Shown: positions 43,258 to 53,426, numbered from the stretch's first letter. The stretch is 64,000 bases of DNA from Enterobacter sp. (GCA_022649305.1 JALCNW010000005.1:56888-120887), one strand, 5' to 3'. Numbers and translations: made by a program. The notes: generated by a model not told the origin, from the sequence alone.

Positions 43258-43335
43258 TCAGTCTTGTAGGGCAGCTATTGACCGCTCAAAAGCTTTTCCC
43301 CGTTCGGTGAGTGAATACTCGACTCGGGGGGATCT
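43258..43335 (-). pseudogene. HxlR-type HTH regulator C-terminal remnant
   Basis: Reverse strand RVEYSLTERGKAFERSIAALQD*; frame breaks at a C6 run just upstream. Confidence 0.5.
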
Positions 43336-43452
43336 CTAGCTTCGGTGTCGCCGAGGTGTCATGCAATATCACCCATTCTTACACCAAATCAAACATCGCT
43401 CGATTGTTGAGTGCTTTACTGCATACTCTTCTTTGCTGACAGGAGTATAAAC

Positions 43453-43842
43453 ATGATTGATCACACCGGATTCAGCGTCACAAATCTTGAAGACAGTAAA
43501 CTCTTTTACACGAGCGTTCTTGTGAGTCTTGGTTATATTATCCGGCTTGAATTCCCGAATAAGGCGGTAGGTTTTGGCCCCGCTGTACTTGATGAAAGGG
43601 GAGATCCTGGAGGTGCATTCTGGTTAACACTGGGCACCCCCTCTACGCCCCGGATGCATCTTGCTTTCAGTGCAAAAAACAAAGAGGAAGTGGATGCATT
43701 CTACCGCGCAGCTTTACTGGCTGGTGGAAAAGATAATGGTGCGCCGGGATACAGGCCCCATTATCACCCTGGATATTACGCCGCGTTTATCATTGATCCT
43801 GATGGATACAATATTGAGGCGGTTTACCACGAGCCACGATAG
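43453..43842 (+). CDS. VOC family (glyoxalase/bleomycin resistance-like) protein
   Basis: MIDHTGFSVTNLEDSKLFYTSVL...YYAAFIIDPDGYNIEAVYHEPR; SD AGGAG. Confidence 0.9.
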   Translation: MIDHTGFSVTNLEDSKLFYTSVLVSLGYIIRLEFPNKAVGFGPAVLDERGDPGGAFWLTLGTPSTPRMHLAFSAKNKEEVDAFYRAALLAGGKDNGAPGYRPHYHPGYYAAFIIDPDGYNIEAVYHEPR

Positions 43843-44034
43843 GGATTGATGGACTCGCCTGTGTCGGTAGATGTTCCTGCCATCCGATGGATATCTGATG
43901 GCGGGTATGGTGTGGATTCCTGGCCTGATTGTCAGTACGTTTAAGCTCTTAATCAGCCGGGGCATCGAGAGAATATTGAACATTTCTCGGTTTCGGACCA
44001 TGCTAAACAGCAGTCTCTCTCAGGAGTAAAATGT

Positions 44035-44451
44035 ATGACCCAAAAGCTAGCTGCACAATGCCATTGTGGCGCGGTTGCGTTTACGGTTGAACTGTCTGAT
44101 GGATTTAACACAGCCCGGCGCTGTAACTGTTCGTTTTGTCGGATGCGCGGGGCGGTTGTGGTTTCTGCTCCGCTGTCGGGAATTGAAGTGACAAAAGGCC
44201 AGGACAAACTTACGGAATACCGTTTTAACACACAGGAAGCACGTCATTTTTTCTGCTCCGTCTGCGGTATTTATACTTTCCACCAGCGCCGATCCAACCC
44301 GGATCAGTACGGTATCAATGTCGCCTGCATTGAAGGCGTTTCACCTTTTGATTTTGCCGAGATTGAAGTGATGGATGGCGTCAATCATCCAAAGGATGGG
44401 GCGAGCGATGGTGTGATGGGTTATTTGTCTTTTCGAGCGGCGAAGAAGTAA
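44035..44451 (+). CDS. GFA family (glutathione-dependent formaldehyde-activating-like) zinc protein
   Basis: CHCGAVAF, CNCSFCRMRG, FFCSVCGIYTFHQRRSNPDQYGINVACIEG. Confidence 0.9.
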   Translation: MTQKLAAQCHCGAVAFTVELSDGFNTARRCNCSFCRMRGAVVVSAPLSGIEVTKGQDKLTEYRFNTQEARHFFCSVCGIYTFHQRRSNPDQYGINVACIEGVSPFDFAEIEVMDGVNHPKDGASDGVMGYLSFRAAKK

Positions 44452-44472
44452 TCGCTGAGAACGTTGTCTTTG

Positions 44473-44682
44473 CTACACTTTGACTTCGTTAAATTTCCCT
44501 TTAACCACGCCATCGTAAAAACGGCCTTTTGATACCACCTGCAAAAAATCGTTGTAGACGCGGGCGGGAACATGTTGGTACCGCAGAGTGCGGCGATCGA
44601 GAAAGCGAATTTCCAGCGTCGCGCTACGCTCATCATAGCCAATGGATGCAATGCGTGACGATCTTACAGGGTGATGGACCAT
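44473..44682 (-). CDS. KTSC domain-containing protein
   Basis: VRSSRIASIGYDERSATLEIRFLDRRTLRYQHVPARVYNDFLQVVSKGRFYDGVVKGKF; start M at 44682 more likely than 44721. Confidence 0.75.
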   Translation of the reverse strand: MVHHPVRSSRIASIGYDERSATLEIRFLDRRTLRYQHVPARVYNDFLQVVSKGRFYDGVVKGKFNEVKV

Positions 44683-44816
44683 GATGGTGTCCCTTACAGC
44701 TTGTAACAGGAGATTTATCATCCATCAGGATGGCCTGTTTATGCAAGACAAAAGTATTATGTCGTTCGTGTCTGCAACAATTAAATAAGCCCGCATATGA
44801 ATGCGGGCTGCAAAGA

Positions 44817-45926
44817 TTAGAACTGATAAACCAAACCTACGGCAAGGATGTCATCGGTGCCGATACCATTGTCTTTATAGAACGCGTTATCTTCATCCAG
44901 TAGATTTATTTTATAATCAACGTAGGTGGACATGTTTTTATTAAAGTAATAGATTGCGCCGACTTCAGCATATTTAACCAGATCTTGATCGCCCTGGCCA
45001 TTACCCAAGTCTTTACCCTTCGATTGTAAATAAGAAACCACCGGGCGAAGACCAAAATCAAACTGGTACTGCGCCGTGATTTCAACGTTCTGCGTCTTAT
45101 TCGCTATCGCATCATCCTGGTCGCCGTACGGCGTCATATTTCGGGTTTCAGAGTACATGGCTGCCAGATAAACATTGTTCGCATCGTACTTCAGACCGGT
45201 AGTCCAGGCATCGGCTTTGTCACCGCCTGCGGTCGTGGTATTCGCCTGTGCGTTAGTTCGGTCTGACGACGTATAGGCGGCACCTGCGCTGATACCCATA
45301 CCGAGGTCATAGGTTGTGGAGAGACCAAATCCATCACCGTTTTCATGACGAACATCGCGGCCGTTGTTGGTGCCTTCATTACCGTTGCCGGTTCCTTCGT
45401 TCTTGCCCTGATACTGCAATGCAAAGTTCAAACCGTCTACCAGTCCATAAAAATCAGCGTTACGGTAGGTGGCTACGCCGTTGGCTCGACCGGTCATAAA
45501 GTTATCGGCTTTAGTGTAGGAGTCCCCACCAAACTCTGGCAGCATATCGGTCCAACCCTCGACGTCATACATGACGCCATAGTTTCGGCCATAGTCGAAT
45601 GAACCATATTGATTGAACTTCAGTCCCGCGAACGCCAGACGGGTCCAGGACTGATTATCTGAGCCTTCGGTGTTGTTAGCCTGAATCTGGTATTCCCACT
45701 GACCATAGCCGGTCAACTGGTCGCTTACCTGCGTCTCACCTTTGAAGCCAATACGCATATAAGTCTGATCGCCGTCAGCACCAGAGTCGTCAGAGAAATA
45801 GTGCAAGCCTGCAACTTTGCCATATAAATCTAGTTTATTACCGTCCTTATTATAAATTTCTGCTGCCTGCGCTGCGCCAACCGTTAAAAGGGCAGGGATA
45901 ATGAGTGCCAGTACTTTCTTTTGCAT
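44817..45926 (-). CDS. ompN: OmpN-like general porin
   Basis: 369 aa trimeric porin, PEFGGDS motif, adjacent to micC and ydbK. Confidence 0.92.
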   Translation of the reverse strand: MQKKVLALIIPALLTVGAAQAAEIYNKDGNKLDLYGKVAGLHYFSDDSGADGDQTYMRIGFKGETQVSDQLTGYGQWEYQIQANNTEGSDNQSWTRLAFAGLKFNQYGSFDYGRNYGVMYDVEGWTDMLPEFGGDSYTKADNFMTGRANGVATYRNADFYGLVDGLNFALQYQGKNEGTGNGNEGTNNGRDVRHENGDGFGLSTTYDLGMGISAGAAYTSSDRTNAQANTTTAGGDKADAWTTGLKYDANNVYLAAMYSETRNMTPYGDQDDAIANKTQNVEITAQYQFDFGLRPVVSYLQSKGKDLGNGQGDQDLVKYAEVGAIYYFNKNMSTYVDYKINLLDEDNAFYKDNGIGTDDILAVGLVYQF

Positions 45927-46161
45927 GTGACTATTCCTTTGCTGTTTTATTATTTAATGACTTTGCGAACTTTCCTAGGTGGAAAGTTGTCACATGCTAA
46001 TTCACTCTATTAATCTTTAATAAAGTAGTTTTGTTACTGAATAAGTAAAATCTCAAGGAATTAATTCCGAAGAAATGCTGATAATTATTTTATATGTGTT
46101 CAATTGAGATATATAAAATTAAAATTATTCATGGAGGGGGGAGATGTGTACACTCTGTGCT

Positions 46162-46279
46162 GTTATATGCCTTTAAGATTCTTCATCCATTAATTAAATG
46201 AATGTGATTTGTTTGATGAGATTGTCATTCAAAAAACATTTTGGATATGCCCGGAGCGGATGCTCCGGGCATTTTTTTT
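46162..46279 (+). ncRNA. micC: MicC-like sRNA
   Basis: 5' end GTTATATGCCTTTA identical to remembered E. coli MicC; -10-like TACACT at 46149-46154; 3' terminator ATGCCCGGAGC-ggat-GCTCCGGGCATTTTTTTT; ompN-ydbK locus; body diverged. Confidence 0.78.
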
Positions 46280-49200
46280 ACTCGCTGATCGATTTTTCTG
46301 CTTTTCCGGCCATTTGCGCCAGGAAGTCATAGCGTTTCTGCAAATCCGCTGCCGCGTCTTTCCATAATTGCTCTGCCACTTCAGGCTGCTGGGCATTGAG
46401 ACGACGGAAGCGCTGTTCCTGCATCAACGTCTCGGCGAGTGCATCTGATGGTGGCCGTGAATCAAGCGCCAGAGGAAGTTTACCTTCATCGGCACGACGC
46501 GGGTCGAAACGGTACAGAGGCCAGAAGCCCGTTGCCGTGAGCTGGCGCATCTGATCGTGGCTTAACGCCAGATCGTATCCATGCTCCTCACAAGGGCTGT
46601 ACGCGATAATGAGCGATGGCCCTGGATAGGCTTCCGCTTCCTGAATGGCTTTCACCGTCTGGTTGAGCTGCGCGCCAAGCGAAATCTGCGCAACATAGAC
46701 ATGCCCGTACATCATCATGCTGACGCCAAGATCTTTGCGCGCTTTGCGTTTGCCGTGCTCGCCAAATTTGGTCACTGCACCCAGCGGCGTGGCTTTGGAC
46801 GCCTGACCGCCGGTGTTGGAATAACACTGCGTATCAAGAACCAGGATATTGACGTTCTCCGTCAGGCTTAGAACGTGATCCAATCCGCCAAAACCAATAT
46901 CGTAGGCCCAGCCATCGCCGCCGATAAGCCAGATGGACTTATCAACCAGCGCGTCAGCATCAGTGAGCAGCTGCTCCGCACCTTCAACGCCGCTCAGGTG
47001 TTCACGCAACGCTGAAACCTGCTCGCGGCGAAACTCTGGCGTGGCTTCGGCATGAAGCGCCTCGTTGAGCTCATTTGGAAGCTTATCGGCAAATTGCCCC
47101 AGCAGGCGCATAACGCGGGCACGATGCTGATCTACCGTCAGACGGAAGCCCAACCCGAACTCGGCATTGTCTTCAAATAGCGAGTTCGCCCATGCCGGGC
47201 CACGACCGTTGGCGTCGGTGGTGTAAGGGGTAGAAGGCAAGTTACCGCCGTAAATAGAGGAACACCCGGTGGCGTTAGCGATGAGCATACGATCGCCGTA
47301 AAGCTGGGTAAGAAGCTTAATATAAGGCGTCTCACCACACCCGGAGCAGGCTCCTGAGTATTCGAACAGCGGGGTAATCAACTGCGACGTACGGATATCG
47401 ATACGTTCCAGCCTGGTACGGTCGATTTCTGGCAGGTCGAGGAAGAAGTCGTAATTCACTTTCTCTTCTTCGACATGATCCAGACGCGACATCATATTGA
47501 TGGCTTTGATTTCAGGATTCTGCCTGTCTTTCGCCGGGCAAACTTCTACGCACAGATTACAGCCGGTGCAATCTTCCGGGGCCACCTGCAGAACATATTT
47601 TTGCCCGCGCATATCGCGAGATTTGACATCCAGAGAGTGCAGGCTGGCTGGTGCATTTTCCATCTCTTCCGGCGAGATCACCTTGGCGCGAATGGCGGAG
47701 TGCGGGCATGCTGCGACGCAGTGGTTACACTGCGTACACAGTTCTTCTTTCCAGATAGGGATCGCTTCGGCGATGTTGCGTTTTTCCCAGCGTGTGGTGC
47801 CCACAGGCCAGGTTCCGTCTGGTGGAAGTGCGGAGACGGGAAGGGCATCGCCAAGTCCTGCCAGCATGGCAGCGGTGACGGTTTTCACGAAATCAGGTGC
47901 CGCATCCGAGACGACGGGTGGACGGTTTGGGCTGGTGCTATTCACCGGTTGCAGTGGGATTTCCGAAATAGATTCACGTGCCAGCGCCAGTGCCTGCCAG
48001 TTGCGCTCCACCAGTTCAGCTCCCTTGCTGCTGTAACTTTTTGCAATCGCACCCTGTAATTCCAGCAGGGCACTCTCGCCTGGAAGAATGCTGGTCAAAT
48101 GGAAGAAGGCCATCTGCATGACGGTGTTGATTCGAGCGGCAAGGCCACATTCGCGGGCAATTTTCGCCGCATTGATAGTGTAAAGGCGCGCGTGCTTCTG
48201 ATTCAGAACGGCCTGTACCTCCTGCGGCAAGCGTGACCAGACTTCATCGGCGCTATACGGGGTGTTGATCAAGAAAATGCCGCCGGGCTTCAGGCGTTCA
48301 GCCATCTGGTATTTATCGATAAACTGTAACTGATGACAGCCCACAAAATCGGCCTGCGAAATCAGATAAGCCGAGCGAATCGGCTGCTCGCTCACACGAA
48401 GATGCGAAACGGTCAGGCCGCCCGCTTTTTTAGAGTCATAGACAAAATAACCCTGGGCATACCACGGCGTTGAGTTTCCAATAATTTTGATATTATTTTT
48501 GGTTGCCGAAACGCTCCCATCGCTCCCCAGGCCATAAAACAGCGCTTCCAGCTTCGCGCCAGAAGGCAAGGTATTATCAGGGAGCGGCAGGGAAAGGTTG
48601 GTAACATCATCATAAATGCCGACGGTAAAACGTGGTTTCGGTTTGGCGGCGTTGAGCTCGTTGAACACCGCCATCACGCAGTCTGGACCAAATTCTTTCG
48701 AAGAGAGGCCGTAACGTCCGCCGATTGTGCGCGGCAAGGTGTCACGCTCACCGCTATTGAACGCTTCTGCCAGCGCGGTCATCACGTCCAGGTAAAGGGG
48801 TTCTGCGTGAGCACCAGGTTCTTTGGTGCGATCGAGAACAGCGAGCGCGCGTACGCTTTCTGGCAGGACAGAGAGAAGATGCCTGGCCGAAAAAGGACGA
48901 TACAGGCGGACTTTCAACACCCCGACTTTTTCGCCATTGGTCAGCAACTCATCAACGACTTCTTCACAGGTGCCAATGGCCGAACCCATCAGCACAATCA
49001 CGCGCTCGGCTTGCGGGTGGCCATAATATTCAAATGGCTTATATTCCCGTCCGGTCGCCAGAGCAAAATCATCCATTGCCTGCTCAACGTGGTCGTATAC
49101 CGCGTTATACCAGGGGTTGGTCGCTTCACGTGACTGGAAATAGGTATCAGGATTGGCAGATGTGCCACGTATAACCGGGTGTTCAGGATTCAAGGCGCGA

Positions 49201-49802
49201 GCACGATGCGCATCGATCTCGGCTTGCGGCATCAGGTTCAGGATGGTGTCATCAGATAACGGTACAATTTTATTTATTTCATGCGACGTTCGAAAACCAT
49301 CGAAGAAATGAATAAAAGGCACGCGGCTTTTCAGCGTTGCGATATGCGAAATCAGCGCAAAATCCTGCGCTTCCTGCACGTTGCTGGCGCAAAGCATGGC
49401 GCACCCCGTCTGGCGAATAGCCATCACGTCGGAGTGATCGCCAAAGATCGACAGCGCATGCGTGGCAACCGTACGAGCCGCGACATGCAGGACAAACGGT
49501 GTCAACTGTCCCGCCAGCTTATACAGCGTCGGGATCATTAGCAGCAATCCCTGTGAAGAGGTAAACGACGTGGAAAGTGCACCGGTCTGCAATGCGCCGT
49601 GGACCGCGCCGATGGCTCCGGCCTCTGACTGCATTTCAACGACCCGTGGCACGTCGCCCCAGATATTTTTGAGCCCATTCCCAGCCCAGGCATCGGCCTG
49701 TTCAGCCATCGTCGAACTTGGCGTAATGGGGTAGATGGCGATAACTTCACTGGTGCGAAACGCGACGGACGCGGCCGCGCCATTACCGTCAATAGTGATC
49801 AT
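46278..49802 (-). CDS. ydbK: Pyruvate:flavodoxin/ferredoxin oxidoreductase YdbK (NifJ)
   Basis: 1174 aa PFOR with two CxxCxxCxxxC clusters and GGDGWAYDIGFGG TPP domain. Confidence 0.97.
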   Translation of the reverse strand: MITIDGNGAAASVAFRTSEVIAIYPITPSSTMAEQADAWAGNGLKNIWGDVPRVVEMQSEAGAIGAVHGALQTGALSTSFTSSQGLLLMIPTLYKLAGQLTPFVLHVAARTVATHALSIFGDHSDVMAIRQTGCAMLCASNVQEAQDFALISHIATLKSRVPFIHFFDGFRTSHEINKIVPLSDDTILNLMPQAEIDAHRARALNPEHPVIRGTSANPDTYFQSREATNPWYNAVYDHVEQAMDDFALATGREYKPFEYYGHPQAERVIVLMGSAIGTCEEVVDELLTNGEKVGVLKVRLYRPFSARHLLSVLPESVRALAVLDRTKEPGAHAEPLYLDVMTALAEAFNSGERDTLPRTIGGRYGLSSKEFGPDCVMAVFNELNAAKPKPRFTVGIYDDVTNLSLPLPDNTLPSGAKLEALFYGLGSDGSVSATKNNIKIIGNSTPWYAQGYFVYDSKKAGGLTVSHLRVSEQPIRSAYLISQADFVGCHQLQFIDKYQMAERLKPGGIFLINTPYSADEVWSRLPQEVQAVLNQKHARLYTINAAKIARECGLAARINTVMQMAFFHLTSILPGESALLELQGAIAKSYSSKGAELVERNWQALALARESISEIPLQPVNSTSPNRPPVVSDAAPDFVKTVTAAMLAGLGDALPVSALPPDGTWPVGTTRWEKRNIAEAIPIWKEELCTQCNHCVAACPHSAIRAKVISPEEMENAPASLHSLDVKSRDMRGQKYVLQVAPEDCTGCNLCVEVCPAKDRQNPEIKAINMMSRLDHVEEEKVNYDFFLDLPEIDRTRLERIDIRTSQLITPLFEYSGACSGCGETPYIKLLTQLYGDRMLIANATGCSSIYGGNLPSTPYTTDANGRGPAWANSLFEDNAEFGLGFRLTVDQHRARVMRLLGQFADKLPNELNEALHAEATPEFRREQVSALREHLSGVEGAEQLLTDADALVDKSIWLIGGDGWAYDIGFGGLDHVLSLTENVNILVLDTQCYSNTGGQASKATPLGAVTKFGEHGKRKARKDLGVSMMMYGHVYVAQISLGAQLNQTVKAIQEAEAYPGPSLIIAYSPCEEHGYDLALSHDQMRQLTATGFWPLYRFDPRRADEGKLPLALDSRPPSDALAETLMQEQRFRRLNAQQPEVAEQLWKDAAADLQKRYDFLAQMAGKAEKSISE

Positions 49803-50068
49803 GTGACACCCTTACATTGCGCAAAAAGAGAGACCCGTATAACGTCAACGAGTCTTGATAGTTATTCCCTTATTTTAGCAAAGGTCGGGTTTTACGATTT
49901 TCGCTTTTGTGTCCTTAGCATTCCTGGTATCAATGTGTAGATCAATTTTCTGCTAAAAAATTGCCAGAAAATGTTTCAGAAGTGCATAAATGCGCAGTGG
50001 TACTCTCGACGTAGCGCCGCGCGATGCCTATGATGCATAGGTTTCGCTAATTTTATGGGGAAGGAATA

Positions 50069-50335
50069 ATGCGTTCAGCATTTTGGGTAGGGTGTGCCGC
50101 GTTATTGTTGTCGGCATGCAGTAATGAGCCTGTACAACAAGCCACCGCCGCACACGTGGCTCCGGGGATGAAAGCCGCGATGTCCAGTTCAGGACAAGCA
50201 AGCTGCGCTATGGTTGGTGGTTCACTTTCTGTGGCACGTCAGCTAGACGGTTCCGCCACCGGTATGTGCGCGCTACCCAATGGCAAACGTTGCAGTGAGC
50301 AGTCGCTTGCCATAGGCACCTGCGGGAATTACTGA
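50069..50335 (+). CDS. ydbJ: YdbJ DUF333 lipoprotein
   Basis: 88 aa; lipobox LLSAC; CAMVGGSLSVARQLDGSATGMCALPNGKRCSEQSL. Confidence 0.93.
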   Translation: MRSAFWVGCAALLLSACSNEPVQQATAAHVAPGMKAAMSSSGQASCAMVGGSLSVARQLDGSATGMCALPNGKRCSEQSLAIGTCGNY

Positions 50336-50749
50336 TTACTCTGCGCGCTTAAACATCAGCGTTTGCTCAGCCGTCGCTAGCGTTAACTGATCTTCAGTCA
50401 GGTCAACCTGCGCGCCCATGCGCAGCATATTGCCGATCGTGCTATCCAGCTCATTCAACTGCTGGTCAGCGCATAACTTACGCGTCATCGCTAACGCTTT
50501 AGCCTTCAGTTCCCCTTCCGATAGTTTGCCCTGGCCGTTAAAGCGGTTACACATCACGCCTGAAATCGTCATTTTCTCGCCAAAGCTTATTTCAGGCTGG
50601 ACGGCGCTCGGTTTAATTGCTGCGCCGTTCACGCTTTCAAGCACAAAACGGTGTCCCTGGAGCTGTTCCGGTTGAACGGACGCTTTCCCTGGATTGACGC
50701 AGCCCGTAAGGATTAGGCTGAACAGGCTCAAGGCCAAGAGTTTTTTCAT
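50336..50749 (-). CDS. hslJ: Heat-inducible lipoprotein HslJ (META domain)
   Basis: 137 aa MKKLLALSLFSLILTGCVNPGKASVQPEQLQGHRFVLESVNG. Confidence 0.95.
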   Translation of the reverse strand: MKKLLALSLFSLILTGCVNPGKASVQPEQLQGHRFVLESVNGAAIKPSAVQPEISFGEKMTISGVMCNRFNGQGKLSEGELKAKALAMTRKLCADQQLNELDSTIGNMLRMGAQVDLTEDQLTLATAEQTLMFKRAE

Positions 50750-50844
50750 TTTCGTCTCAAACTATTTATTTGATGAATCTACGTGAGATTTTAACGATAC
50801 CGCCAGGGGTGTCATTGGAGTTTATCTGAAAATGCGAGGAAGGG

Positions 50845-50871
50845 GCCGGGCACGGCAACGCACTGCCCGGC
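50845..50871. repeat. REP-like palindrome / terminator hairpin after the CIO operon
   Basis: GCCGGGCA-cggcaacgcac-TGCCCGGC. Confidence 0.35.
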
Positions 50872-50881
50872 AAGGTGGAAA

Positions 50882-51010
50882 TTAATGCGATTTAAATCCT
50901 GCGGCGGTCATTATCACGCGAAAGAACATTCCTACCGCAGCAAGCGCCAGTACGCTGCCGCCCCAGATAATGACCAGCCACACCAGGCGTTTCCAGACAG
51001 GTTGTTGCAT
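50882..51010 (-). CDS. DUF2474 family (CydX-like) small membrane protein
   Basis: MQQPVWKRLVWLVIIWGGSVLALAAVGMFFRVIMTAAGFKSH (42 aa); ATG overlaps the CydB-like stop. Confidence 0.8.
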   Translation of the reverse strand: MQQPVWKRLVWLVIIWGGSVLALAAVGMFFRVIMTAAGFKSH

Positions 51011-52020
51011 CAATGATAACCCTCCCCATGTTGGACTTTGCCGCGGAACACGTAATAACTCCAGAAAGTGTAAACAAGGATTATCGGAATTATCAGCAAC
51101 GCGCCTACCAGCATAAAGCCCTGACTTTGCACAGGCGCAGCGGCTTGCCAAAGCGTAATCGACGGTGGAATGATATACGGCCAAATACTGATCCCCAGTC
51201 CACTAAAGCCAAGAAAAATCAGCCCCAATGTCAGGACGAACGCCAGATTATGGCTTTCGGGATTGTTCAGGCTTTTCCATAACCAGACGCTTAACGCTAT
51301 GACCAGCAACGGGACTGGTAGCAGGAAGAACAGGTTTGGCAGGCTGAACCAACGCTCGGCAATCGTCTGGTGCGCTAATGGGGTCCAGATACTGATCGCA
51401 GCAATCACCATCAGCAGGGCCAGCAACAGTTGCTTTGAAACCTGCCTCATTCGCCTTTGAAGTGGATTTTCACTTTTCATGACGAGCCAGGTAGCGCCTA
51501 ACAGGGCGTAAGCCACGGTTAGTCCAAGACCGCAGAACAGGTTAAACAGCGTCAGCCAGTCAAACGGTCCACCACTGTAGGCGCGTCCGGTCACGGAAAA
51601 TCCGTTGATGACCGCGCCAACGACCACGCCCTGACTAAAGGTGGCGAGAATCGAGCCGCCGATAAAGGCTTTGTCCCAGAACGGTCGATGGCCGGGCGTT
51701 GCTTTGAAGCGAAATTCGAATGCGACGCCACGGAAGATAAGCCCGATCAGCATAAGGGTGAGCGGAATGGTCAATGCATCGATAATCACGGCATAGGCCA
51801 ACGGAAATGCGCCAAAAAGCGCTGCGCCACCCAGAACGAGCCAGGTTTCATTGCCATCCCACACGGGGGCGACGCTGTTCACCATCACATCGCGATCGTC
51901 TGCATCTTGCGTAGAGGGAAACAAGATCCCAATCCCCAGGTCGAATCCATCCATCACGATATACATCAGCGTGGCAAATACGATAATCACAAACCAGATA
52001 ATGGAAAGATCGATACCCAT
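51010..52020 (-). CDS. cydB: Cytochrome bd-type (cyanide-insensitive type) quinol oxidase subunit II
   Basis: 336 aa CydB family, FDLGIGILFP, WDGNETWLVLGG. Confidence 0.93.
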   Translation of the reverse strand: MGIDLSIIWFVIIVFATLMYIVMDGFDLGIGILFPSTQDADDRDVMVNSVAPVWDGNETWLVLGGAALFGAFPLAYAVIIDALTIPLTLMLIGLIFRGVAFEFRFKATPGHRPFWDKAFIGGSILATFSQGVVVGAVINGFSVTGRAYSGGPFDWLTLFNLFCGLGLTVAYALLGATWLVMKSENPLQRRMRQVSKQLLLALLMVIAAISIWTPLAHQTIAERWFSLPNLFFLLPVPLLVIALSVWLWKSLNNPESHNLAFVLTLGLIFLGFSGLGISIWPYIIPPSITLWQAAAPVQSQGFMLVGALLIIPIILVYTFWSYYVFRGKVQHGEGYH

Positions 52021-53426
52021 TATGGTTTCTCCTTCATTTCAAATTCGGTGCTGGCCGCGGAAAGCGGGCGAGCGGGGCGGCCATCATGTTCAGTGGCAAA
52101 AGATTCATGCTCCTGAGGCCCTTTTTTGATGAGTCTCACCATGTAGCTATAGCCGACGCCAAATACAGAGGTATAGACCACAAAGAAGGCTATCAGGCTC
52201 ACGCTCATGTGCAGAGTGCCATGCGCGGAGACGGCATCGGCGGTGCGCTGTAGGCCGTAAACGACCCACGGCTGACGTCCCACTTCGGTGGTGACCCACC
52301 CGGCCAGTATCGCGATCAATCCAGAAGGCCCCATCAATAGCGCAAACCAGAGGAAGGGGCGCGAAGTATAAACGCGTTTTTTGTAGCGCAACCACAGTGC
52401 CACAGCCCCTAATAGCAACATCAGCATGCCTAACCCCGCCATTATGCGGAACGACCAAAATACGATAGTTGAGTTAGGGCGGTCTTCTTTTGGGAAGTCT
52501 TTGAGCGCCGGAACCTGTTTATCCAGGCTGTGCGTCAGAATCAGGCTGCCGAGTGCGGGGATCTCCAGGCCAAACCGGGTACGCTCTTGTTCCATATCCG
52601 GCCAGCCGAACAGTAGAAGTGGGGTCGGTTCTCCTGGGGGATTTTCCCAGTGGCCTTCGATAGCGGCAATTTTGGCGGGCTGATGTTTTAACGTATTTAG
52701 CCCATGCATATCGCCGATCATGGCCTGGAGGGGGGCCACGATCAGCGTCATCCACAGCGCCATGGAAAACATATGGCGAATGGCTGGGGTATTATTGCCG
52801 CGCAGCAGATGCCAGGCCGCCGAAGCACCGACAAACAGGGCGCTACTCAAGAATGCCGCGATGGACATATGAAGCAACCGGTACGGGAAGGACGGATTAA
52901 ACACCACCGCAAACCAGTCCACCGGCACTACGACTCCGTTAACGATTTCATAGCCTTGCGGCGTCTGCATCCAGCTGTTTGACGCCAGGATCCAAAAGGT
53001 CGAAATAATGGTTCCCAGTGCCACCATGCAGGTTGAAAAGAAGTGCAGACCTGGGCCTACTTTATTCCAGCCAAAAAGCATTACGCCAAGAAAGCCTGCT
53101 TCCAGAAAGAACGCGGTGAGGACTTCATAGGTGAGTAGCGGGCCGGTAATACTGCCCGCGAATTGCGAAAAACCGCTCCAGTTAGTACCAAACTGATACG
53201 CCATGACCAGACCGGACACCACGCCCATACCAAAGTTAACGGCGAAAATCTTCGACCAGAAATGGTACAGCGAACGCCATACTGGATTTTTGGTCTTAAG
53301 CCATAAGCCTTCTAATACCGCCAGATAGCTGGCGAGGCCGATAGTGATCGCCGGGAAAATAATGTGAAAGGATACGGTAAATGCGAACTGGATCCTCGCA
53401 AGATGAAAAGCATCTAAACCAAACAT
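52020..53426 (-). CDS. Cytochrome bd-type quinol oxidase subunit I, short Q-loop (CIO-like)
   Basis: CydA family, MFGLDAFHLARIQFAFTVSFHIIFPAITIGLA, VGRQPWVVYG; shorter than E. coli CydA. Confidence 0.92.
   Translation of the reverse strand: MFGLDAFHLARIQFAFTVSFHIIFPAITIGLASYLAVLEGLWLKTKNPVWRSLYHFWSKIFAVNFGMGVVSGLVMAYQFGTNWSGFSQFAGSITGPLLTYEVLTAFFLEAGFLGVMLFGWNKVGPGLHFFSTCMVALGTIISTFWILASNSWMQTPQGYEIVNGVVVPVDWFAVVFNPSFPYRLLHMSIAAFLSSALFVGASAAWHLLRGNNTPAIRHMFSMALWMTLIVAPLQAMIGDMHGLNTLKHQPAKIAAIEGHWENPPGEPTPLLLFGWPDMEQERTRFGLEIPALGSLILTHSLDKQVPALKDFPKEDRPNSTIVFWSFRIMAGLGMLMLLLGAVALWLRYKKRVYTSRPFLWFALLMGPSGLIAILAGWVTTEVGRQPWVVYGLQRTADAVSAHGTLHMSVSLIAFFVVYTSVFGVGYSYMVRLIKKGPQEHESFATEHDGRPARPLSAASTEFEMKEKP

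Noticed and set aside
47475-48059. 194 aa plus-strand ORF
   Set aside because: Antisense shadow of ydbK (highly conserved PFOR); no SD or family signal
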